Of a stretch of 64,000 bases of DNA, positions 56,104-64,000 are shown one piece after another (the first letter of the stretch is position 1; every line of letters begins with the position of its first letter). The translations under genes were made by a program, and so were the position numbers. A model generated the notes under the pieces. It saw only the letters and a list, made by a program, of their open reading frames with translations, did no database searches and was not told where the DNA came from. Source of the stretch: Scytalidium lignicola (lineage: Eukaryota; Ascomycota; Leotiomycetes); assembly GCA_002812745.2 (NCBI GenBank), contig NCSJ02000227.1:1-64000 (forward strand). The letters are read 5' to 3'.

Positions 56104-57462
56104 TTATACACTCTCGATTCTCTGTACAACTATCGCCGTAGCGGCACCACCACCGTTGCAGATAGCTGCAACACCGTACTCCCCAACCTTCAATTGGTGC
56201 AGTAAAGTTGTCAAGATTCTCGAGCCTGAGCTACCCAGAGCGTGACCTAGAGAAATAGCACCTCCCAGCGGGTTAACGTTTGCGCCTTCGAGACCTAGGA
56301 TCTTCCCATTTGCTTTGATGACGGCTGCGAATGCCTCATTGAATTCCCAGACCGCAACGTCTTCCTTCTTGATTCCTGCTCTCTCCAGAGCAATGGGTAC
56401 CGCTTTTGAAGGTGCAATTGGGAAGTCAACCGGGTCTAGAGCGGCATCGGCTGAGCCGCAGATCCGAGCTAGGACTCTTGAGCCGGCACCGTATTCTTGA
56501 GCGATGGCCTTGTTTCCTAGAACAAGCGCACTTGCTCCGTCGTTGAAGGTGGATGAGCTAGCCGCAGTGACTGTGCCAGTTCCATCGCGAATAAAGGCCG
56601 GCTTCAAGGTAGGGATCTTCTCAAACTTGACGTCCAGGTATCCCTCATCTGTGTCGATGATGGTCTCTCCCTTTCTGCCCTTGACAGTCACTGCCGCAAT
56701 CTCATCCTTGAAAGAACCGGATTCCCAAGCCTTCTGTGCGCGAGTGTAGGATTGGATAGTGTAATCATCCTGCATCTCACGGGTGACTCCGTACTTCTTT
56801 GCTGTTTCCTCCGCACATACTCCCATGTGAAATTGGTTGTACACATCCCAAAGACCATCCTTTATGAGACCGTCCTCCATCTGTACGTTTCCAAAGGCGG
56901 GTAATGAACTAGCTCGTGGAATATAATATGGAACTCGAGACATGTTTTCCATACCTCCCGCTATTTGAGCTTCGGCTAGTCCGAGTTGGATGTTCTGGGC
57001 GGCAAATACGACAGCTTTTAATCCAGAGGCACAGACTTTGTTGATGGTGATAGCCTCAACACCTGTTGAGAGACCGGCAAATATTGCAGCTTGTCGAGCG
57101 GGGGATTGGCCAACAGAGGCTTGGAGAACATTTCCCATGTAGACATCGGTGATCTTGGAGGCTGGGACCTTGGATTTCTCTAGGGCAGCCTTGATCGCAA
57201 CAGCGCCGAGCTGAGGAGCTGGGACGGTGACAAAGGAGCCATTGAACTGGGAGTTGTTAGACTGATGCTACCTGGTTAACGTTTGGACACTTACTTTTCC
57301 AGTCGGCGTCCTGGCAGCGCTCAAGATATAGGCATCCTGGATCTGTTGTCTTGCCGAGGTTGTTGAGCCGAACTGTCTCGAAAGCTGCGCCACCCGCTGA
57401 TTGGCAACCACGGATGATTGTCTAAGGGAAGAAGACATTGAAGAGCGAAGTATGGATGACAT
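56104..57462 (-). CDS. ERG10: Acetyl-CoA acetyltransferase (acetoacetyl-CoA thiolase), mitochondrial type
   Basis: Two exons (57295..57462, 56104..57246), 436 aa. The N-terminal 35 residues are Ser/Arg-rich without acidic residues ([20 protein letters not shown]), a likely mitochondrial presequence. The thiolase core then begins [18 protein letters not shown]. The nucleophile is Cys in [11 protein letters not shown] (about C128). [23 protein letters not shown] (catalytic His) and [11 protein letters not shown] (second Cys) complete the active site. It joins two acetyl-CoA into acetoacetyl-CoA, feeding ergosterol precursors, or reverses this in ketogenic and isoleucine breakdown. The presequence favours the mitochondrial isoform (ACAT1/Erg10A type). 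Its 5' end faces RAD6. Confidence 0.93.
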
Positions 57463-58029
57463 CCTGGGTATATGGACAAGTAAAAAAGGGAAAAAGATAA
57501 CAAGGAGTACTTTTTCAAGGGTGCCGGTATTTAAGACGATGCTGGAGAGGTCGGCGCCGCATCGTAATAGGTGCCGTGTGGGATGCGCATAAGCTCGGCT
57601 TTTCCAGGATGCAGCAGGAGCGATTTGCGGCGATGGATGAGTAAACAGAGCTTAGATAGCGCTAATCACCACGTGACACCTCCCCTCAAATCTCAGCCAC
57701 CGCTTTCTGGGTATCGGATTAATCTGATTGAATCCTCGTCGATCATCTATTTATCTGCAAACAATATCCAGACCCCTCACTACTATAACATATATCTGCC
57801 AGCCAGCTCGGAGAGGCGTGAAGTACAATCTCCACCACAGCTACATTTGAACCCCTCCCCGCAATCGGAAAATACGATAGTAGCATTCGCTTTCCCGGCC
57901 CACCAATTCCCTCCGCTCAGACATCAACAGTTTCTTTGCGCAGCTTATACCCAAAAATACTCTCAAACTCGAAATCTTCACTGTTATTATTCTGCTTGGA
58001 TATCCTTATCTAAGTATTTACAGCCGACA
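57463..58029. promoter_or_regulatory. Divergent promoter region, thiolase / RAD6
   Basis: 567 bp between start codons. A CACGTGA site (about 57670) lies about 360 bp upstream of the RAD6 start, and could be an E-box bound by basic helix-loop-helix proteins. The region reads as one long open frame on the plus strand but has no protein-like features. Confidence 0.4.
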
Positions 58030-58665
58030 ATGTCTACTGCAGCTCGTCGTCGTCTCATGCGAGATTTCAAGGTGCGTGGCGACAAAGACCTTGGACAGCA
58101 CACGACCATACTAACCAGATCCCCAGCGTATGCAAACAGATCCTCCGGCAGGCGTATCAGCTTCTCCAGTCCCAGATAATGTCATGACCTGGTACGAAAA
58201 TGTTTTGAATTTCTATGTAGTCTTACGCCCATGTTAACCCTCTTTGTTCCCAGGAATGCGGTGATCATCGGACCAGCAGATACCCCGTTTGAAGACGGAA
58301 CATTTCGACTTGTCATGCACTTCGAAGAGCAATACCCAAACAAACCACCAGCAGTCAAGTTTATCAGCCAAATGTTTCATCCCAACGTGTACGCCACCGG
58401 CGAGTTGTGCTTGGATATTCTACAGAATAGGTGGAGTCCAACGTATGACGTGGCGGCTGTCTTGACTAGTATTCAAAGGTATGGGATTACATGGCCAAAG
58501 AAAGAACCTTAAAGATAGGGCTATTCTAATTTGTGTGGCAGCTTACTCAATGACCCCAATACCGGCTCTCCGGCCAATGTTGAGGCTTCTAATCTCTACA
58601 AAGATAACCGGAGGGAGTATACTAAACGCGTGAGGGAGACGGTTGAGAAGAGCTGGGACGATTAG
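58030..58665 (+). CDS. RAD6: Ubiquitin-conjugating enzyme E2 Rad6/Ubc2
   Basis: Four exons (58030..58071, 58127..58191, 58254..58478, 58542..58665), exactly 151 aa, the length of fungal Rad6 without the acidic tail of budding yeast. [23 protein letters not shown] is nearly invariant in this family. [16 protein letters not shown] has the catalytic Cys at position 88. [20 protein letters not shown] ends the UBC fold. Rad6 with Rad18 monoubiquitinates PCNA in damage tolerance, and with Bre1 it ubiquitinates histone H2B. The C terminus ends EKSWDD, so the polyacidic tail is absent, as in most filamentous fungi and animals. Splice junctions reproduce the known protein without gap. Confidence 0.97.
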
Positions 58666-59140
58666 AACGTATATATCATTATTATTGCTGTAACATGAAA
58701 GGGAGCATTTGTGCATTATGAGACCATGATAAGGACAGGGTTTAGGCGTTTCGGAGCGAGGGAATCTTGTGTTTCCGGGGGAGTCATTCTTGTGAGCCCG
58801 AGAAAACACGTGCATAGCAAACCCTTTGTAGCGTTGTCGATTTACAAATACGTTAAGAAAAGAACGGGGCCTCGAAGCCGGGCAATATTTTTCTTTTAAT
58901 TCTTTTGCGTCTAATTTGCCAGTGACGTTTTCTTTGATATTAGTGATGATAATATATGGGGTGGCCCGATTCCATTTCCATTATGCGACATTGGAAACAC
59001 CCCCTACGCGAAATATTTAGCGCGGATTTCACTTGTTGACAACCTCCTTATCGAAATCAACTTCGAGGCACCTCGACGCTGCCCTCGAACTTTCCTTTCT
59101 GTACATATGTCTATGTCAAGTTAGCAGACATATTACAATC
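58666..59140. other. RAD6 3' flank and kinesin promoter
   Basis: 475-bp spacer between two plus-strand genes. No coding feature is seen. Confidence 0.55.
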
Positions 59141-62032
59141 ATGTCGAACAGTATCAAGGTGGTCGCGCGGTTCCGACCGCAGAACCGCACTGAGGTCGAG
59201 CTGGGCGGCCAGCCAATTGTTACCTTTGACAGCGAGGATACCTGCACTCTGGACGTCAGTGTCTTACCCGGTCGCAATTTGAGAGGGTATCAGGTACTAA
59301 CATGTTTCTCAGTCCAGGGAAGCCTCCGGATCCTTCACTTTCGATCGCGTTTTTGATATGAACTCGCGCCAAAAGGATGTGTTCGACTTCTCTATTAAAC
59401 CGACGGTGGACGACATCTTAAACGGCTATAATGGAACCGTCTTCGCATACGGTCAAACGGGTGCTGGTAAATCCTATACCATGATGGGTACCGATATAGA
59501 TAACGATGAAGGTCGTGGTGTCATTCCTCGAATAGTAGAGCAAATTTTTGCCAGCATTCTGGCCAGCCCCGGGAGTATTGAATACACCGTCCGGGTCAGC
59601 TACATGGAAATCTATATGGAACGAATTCGAGATTTGCTTGCACCACACAACGATAATCTGCCGGTACACGAGGAGAAGAACCGAGGTGTGTATGTGAAGG
59701 GGCTTTTGGAAATATATGTCTCCAGTGTACAGGAAGTGTACGAGGTTATGCGGAGAGGTGGAAGTGCGAGAGCTGTTGCCGCCACTAATATGAACCAGGA
59801 GTCCTCACGTTCGCACTCGATATTCGTCATTACCGTCACCCAGAAGAATGTGGAGACAGGATCCTCGAAGAGCGGTCAACTTTTCTTGGTCGATCTTGCA
59901 GGTAGTGAGAAGGTTGGGAAGACTGGTGCTAGTGGACAAACACTTGAGGAAGCCAAGAAGATCAATAAGAGTTTAAGTGCACTTGGAATGGTTATCAACA
60001 ATCTGACGGACGGCAAATCATCACATGTTCCATACCGTGACTCCAAGCTTACCCGAATTCTACAGGAGAGTTTGGGAGGTAACAGTAGGACAACGCTTAT
60101 CATCAATTGCTCGCCGAGTAGCTACAATGATGCCGAGTCACTGAGTACTCTAAGGTTTGGTATGAGAGCTAAGGCCATCAAGAACAAAGCCAAGATCAAT
60201 GCAGAGATCAGCCCTGCGGAACTCAAAGCCTTACTCAAGAAAGCCCAGACACAAATCACTACCTTTGAGAATTATGTTCAATCACTACAAGGTGAGGTGG
60301 AGCAGTGGCGTTCTGGTGAATCAGTTCCAAAAGAGAAATGGGCGCCTCCTCTCGCCGTTGCTGGTCTCGCCCGTGCTAAAGCCGAACCTCAAACCCCAAG
60401 ACCATCAACACCATCTAGACTCACGGAGAGTCGCGCGGAGACACCGGCTATCTCGGAGCGTTCAGGTACGCCTAGTCTGCCACTGGACAAGGACGAGAGG
60501 GAGGAGTTCCTGCGTCGTGAAAATGAGCTTCAGGACCAGATTTCCGAGAAAGAAACACAGATTGCGACAGTCGAGAAGCAACTTCGAGAGACCAAGGAAG
60601 AGCTTACTTACCTCAAAGAACATGATAGCAAGATTGGCCGTGATAACGAACGATTAACCGGCGAGACTAACGAGTTCAAAATGCAACTCGAGCGATTAAC
60701 ATTTGAGAGCAAGGAAGCTCAGATTACTATGGATGGCCTTAAGGAGGCAAACACAGAATTGACTGCAGAGCTTGACGAAGTTAAGCAGCAACTACTAGAT
60801 GTAAAGATGAGTGCGAAAGAGACTAGCGCTATTCTAGATGAGAAAGAGAAGAGAAAGGCCGAGAAGATGGCTAAAATGATGGCTGGATTCGACTTAGGTG
60901 GCGACGTGTTTAGCGAAAATGAGAGAAACATCAGGAAGGCCATCGAGCAGGTAGACGCATTGCACGAACAGAGTGCAGCTGGGGAAGCTATTGCACCAGA
61001 TGACTTGGAGGAACTTAAGACGCGCCTGGTTGAGACCCAGGGCATTGTACGACAGGCGGAGCTTTCAATCCACGAAGCTTCTGCAGATGAAGCCGGTGCA
61101 AGACGCAGGGAGGAGCTTGAAGCACGACTTGAGATAGTTGAGCGAGATTATGAGGAGCTTCTTGAGCGCAACCTCAGTGAAGCTGACGTTGCCGAAGTAA
61201 AGGCACGCTTAGAAAACGCATATTCCAACAAGCAAAATATGCAGACAGAGATGGTTAGAGATCTTAAGGGAGAAATTGCCCAGAAGGCTGCCGAGGTCCA
61301 GAAACTCAAGTCTGTGAATGAAGATCTTCAACAACGGGTGAAGAGTGGCGCGGTTGCAAATGGTGCTAGTGGGGCAGCGAATGGCAAGACCGTCCAGCAA
61401 CAAATTGCTGAATTTGATGTCATGAAGAAGAGCCTTATGCGAGATTTGCAAAATCGATGCGAGCGTGTTGTTGAGCTTGAAATTTCACTCGATGAGACTA
61501 GAGAACAGTACAACAATGTCCTTCGGTCCTCGAATAACCGCGCGCAACAAAAGAAGATGGCATTCTTGGAGCGCAACCTCGAACAACTTACTCACGTGCA
61601 GAGGCAGTTGGTTGAACAAAATGGTAGCTTGAAAAAGGAGGTTGCTATTGCCGAGAGGAAGCTCATTGCTAGAAATGAACGGATCCAGAGCCTTGAGAGC
61701 TTGTTGCAAGATTCTCAAGAGAAATTAACCGCAGCGAATCACAGGTATGTTTCCCTAAGCGTCTTTAATCTAACCTGATACATGCTAAGACCATGGACAG
61801 ATTCGAAGCCCAACTTACTGCCGTCAAGGAGCGTCTCGAAGCTGCCAAGTCTGGTAGCACTAGAGGCTTAGGCTCCCCAACTGGACAAGGTGGATTTAGT
61901 TTTGTTGGCGCTGGAAGCAGGATTGCGAAGCCATTGCGAGGAGGCGGTGGTGATGGTCCTATTCCGGTGATCTCTTCGGGTGATATCCCTTCGAATAAGA
62001 GGAGTTCTTGGTTCTTTTCAGGGCAGAAATAG
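59141..62032 (+). CDS. kinA: Conventional kinesin heavy chain (kinesin-1)
   Basis: Three exons (59141..59254, 59313..61744, 61801..62032), 925 aa, like fungal kinesin-1 (about 928). The N-terminal motor: SIKVVARFRPQNRTE, P-loop GQTGAGKS at 85-92, switch I NMNQESSRSHS, switch II LVDLAGSEK, then the L12 segment HVPYRDSKLTRILQESLGGN. Coiled-coil stalk from about 380 is rich in heptad Glu/Lys/Leu. Near the C terminus GAGSRIAKPLRGGGG holds the IAK tail motif that folds back to inhibit the motor. It carries vesicles and other cargo toward microtubule plus ends at the hyphal tip. Fungal kinesin-1 lacks light chains, and none is expected. Intron 1 follows codon 38 (phase 0), and intron 2 splits Arg. 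Confidence 0.97.
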
Positions 62033-62602
62033 TCTAAAAGACTGTTAGATAGATTATCTGTACGGAAGATTAGATGAGTTATGTATACCCACGTCTTTCA
62101 AGTTCGAAGAGATTAATTGACCAGGTGGTCTACTCTTGGATTGGTATGATGATTGTTAGGCTATTTGCTTGGTTGGATTCTAATATTTATGCATAGAGTG
62201 GAGCCACAAAGTTATANTTTTTTATCGGTTGGTTAGGCTGTTAGTCTTAGGAGTCTGGTAAATAGCTGTTCCTCAACTCTAATGCCCTCCACCGTACGTC
62301 CTCTGATGCATGTATAACATCCCCAAGGAATGTTTCCTCTGGTTCGGTAACTCTGAACCTTCGACAGGGGTATAAGCCATATTCGTCGAGGAGCCTTGTT
62401 GATGCCTGATTGACATTTCCAACTCAGTCCACAGCCGCGACAAGATGCTGATAGTAAACAGATCGCAACGGTAGCCAGCCATTATAAACTAGGTGATGTT
62501 ATTATGATATACTACTGTGATTTATTATTATATGATATGGTTTCATAGCGCTGTATGAGCGACAGTCGAATTTTTGGTTCTTTCTGCCTAAACATCTAGA
62601 AG
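62033..62602. other. Kinesin 3' flank and NLR promoter
   Basis: 570 bp with one N at 62217. A small minus-strand open frame (62279-62482) has no protein-like features. No other feature is visible. Confidence 0.55.
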
Positions 62603-64000
62603 ATGGAGGCCCTTGGAGCGACCGCCACAATTGTGCAACTTATTTCCTTTACAGGAGAAGTCCTCTTGGCGGGATATAGTTTCCTTAATAAAGTTCGAAA
62701 GGCGCCTACAGAAATTCGCTCTCTTCTACGTGAGACGGCTATTTTAAATGCTCTACTCGATCAGCTTCAGTCCTTAGCTACGGATAAGGGTTCTGATATC
62801 CAGGTGAGAGGCGCACTGGAAACCCTTGACAAGTTAGGCGTTTTTGGGGAATGTGAAAGGTTGGTGGAAGTTGTGAAGAAGGCGATTAGCGCCTGCGAGT
62901 TAATAGACGGTCAGGATGTTAGGAATCTGGGAAAGAAGGTTCTGTGGCCGTTTAAGGAGAAGGAAACGAAGGAGACTATGGTGCAGTTGGGCCGACTCAG
63001 GGAAGCTTTAAGTGCAGCTGTTGTAGTTGACTCTGCGTGCGTATTTTTTAGATCTTCTTTTCTTGTTAGTTTGGTTTGAGGAGGTGTTTTTGACTGAGTG
63101 ACTTACAGACAGAAACTGAGGCACCTTGAGGTGCTTGCTTCTAAAATTGATACTCATGTTCTTGATGCACTGTAAGACTTTGCAATCACATCTAATTATC
63201 TGGTTATACTCATACTTTCTTAGAGATGGTATTACACACATTGAGATGTCGATGCATCAGACACATGATGACATCGCATCTCTCAAGGCGGGTTTTGATG
63301 CCAAAGCGTGGGAAGAAGAGAGATCATCCATCAGAAGATGGCTTTATCCTGATAGTGTAGATTCTGACGCTGCTTTTGCAGCTGCACTGAGTCTTAGACA
63401 TCGCGCCACGGGACGTTGGTTTTTGGATTTGAACGAATTCAAACGGTGGGTACACAGTGACCATGATTGCTTGTGGCTCTACGGTATAGGTAAGCCCTGC
63501 CATTGAATTGAATTGATCAACAAGCCCTCATTAACGTTGAATATAGCTGGCTCTGGGAAGACTATTCTGTCGTAAGTCTGGCATTTCTTGTTTTCAAAAT
63601 GTAGAATGCCTCCAAAATACGATGAAATTAACCCAAGGTTCAGGGCTAATGCCATCGATCACCTATCCAAAAAGTCACGATTCGACCGTTCTACAGTCCT
63701 GTATTTCTTTTGTGATCATCGAGATCCAACCAGGCAAAATTTCCAGGACCTCCTGCACTCTATCATTAAACAACTCCTAGATCAGGATTCCAATTCCTTC
63801 TTCATTGCCCGATACTGGCGTGATATGCAATCGAACAACGTTAGTGGGCCAAATGCAGTTGCAAAGCCACTCACTTCTTCAGAGTACATAGCACTCATTC
63901 AACAATTGTGCTCACAATGGACCTCTGTCAGTCTTGTTGTAGACGCTATGGATGAGTGTACTAACTTGGATGTTTTTATGAGCGGTCTTACTGCATTATC
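62603..64000 (+). CDS. STAND/NACHT NLR-like protein with HeLo-like N-terminal domain (5' part)
   Basis: Five visible exons (62603..63036, 63109..63171, 63224..63489, 63547..63571, 63644..>64000); the gene runs off the window. Residues about 1-150 (MEALGATATIVQLISFTGEV; RKAPTEIRSLLRETAILNAL) match the fungal N-terminal domain of STAND proteins, related to the HeLo/HELL cell-death domains. A linker with SSIRRWLYPDS and RATGRWFLDLNEFKRWV, then LWLYGIAGSGKTILSA (Walker A across two splice sites, one exon of only 25 nt), and VSLVVDAMDECTN (Walker B) mark the NACHT ATPase. The family detects non-self and can trigger regulated cell death. Repeat type (ankyrin, WD40 or TPR) lies beyond the window end. 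All junctions keep frame. Confidence 0.85.

Noticed and set aside
1..64000. Secondary-metabolite or other biosynthetic cluster
   Set aside because: No polyketide synthase, peptide synthetase, terpene cyclase, P450 or cluster-type transporter was found; genes are mostly housekeeping.
1..64000. CRISPR arrays or prokaryotic operons
   Set aside because: No regular repeat-spacer pattern; spliced genes show a fungal nuclear genome.

Overview
The window is nuclear DNA from a filamentous ascomycete (Pezizomycotina). Leotiomycetes is my best guess, but this is inference from the gene set and not tested. The evidence is many short introns (about 45-180 bp) with GT...AG ends and CTAAC-type branch sites, intergenic gaps of about 0.3-2.4 kb, single-copy housekeeping genes of fungal type, an APSES regulator and a fungal NLR-like gene. 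I rebuilt spliced models by hand. Exon coordinates are in the evidence fields, and total coding lengths divide by three in every complete model (for TOP2, only when its single N is ignored).

Layout. 1-16.7 kb: three minus-strand genes, a reticulon (RTN1), a TBC-domain Rab GAP (GYP5-like) and DNA topoisomerase II (TOP2), followed by about 2.4 kb with no supportable gene. 16.7-29.1 kb: an APSES/KilA-N regulator, Hsp90 co-chaperone CNS1, a glutathione transferase, a 630-bp inverted-repeat element with RIP-like transitions, Mediator subunit MED4, a hemerythrin-domain protein and neuronal calcium sensor NCS-1. 29.9-44.7 kb: an EMP70/TM9 protein, LCP5, a nucleoside deoxyribosyltransferase-like protein, a small secreted cysteine-containing protein, a mitochondrial carnitine carrier, the GPI transamidase catalytic subunit GPI8, a histidine-phosphatase protein and a CSN12/PCI protein. 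46-55.5 kb: a multi-pass membrane protein of unknown function, E2 enzyme UBC7, a low-confidence orphan gene, mannosyltransferase ALG1 and an MSC2-type zinc transporter. 56.1-64 kb: acetyl-CoA acetyltransferase, E2 enzyme RAD6, conventional kinesin heavy chain, and the 5' part of a STAND/NACHT NLR-like gene cut by the window end.

There is no operon-like logic, as expected in a fungus. Several genes share themes: ER biogenesis and quality control (RTN1, UBC7, ALG1, GPI8, MSC2), traffic (GYP5, EMP70, kinesin), chromosome and transcription functions (TOP2, RAD6, MED4, APSES protein), and acetyl/acyl-CoA metabolism (carnitine carrier, thiolase). Head-to-head pairs with short shared promoters are GPI8/histidine phosphatase (309 bp), EMP70/LCP5 (446 bp), CNS1/GST (520 bp) and thiolase/RAD6 (567 bp).

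Most accessory in character are the NLR-like gene at the right edge, the secreted-protein gene at 35.3 kb in AT-rich surroundings, the orphan gene at 50 kb with a coding 7-bp repeat, and the RIP-like inverted repeat at 22 kb. I found no tRNA, rRNA, CRISPR array or intact transposase gene.
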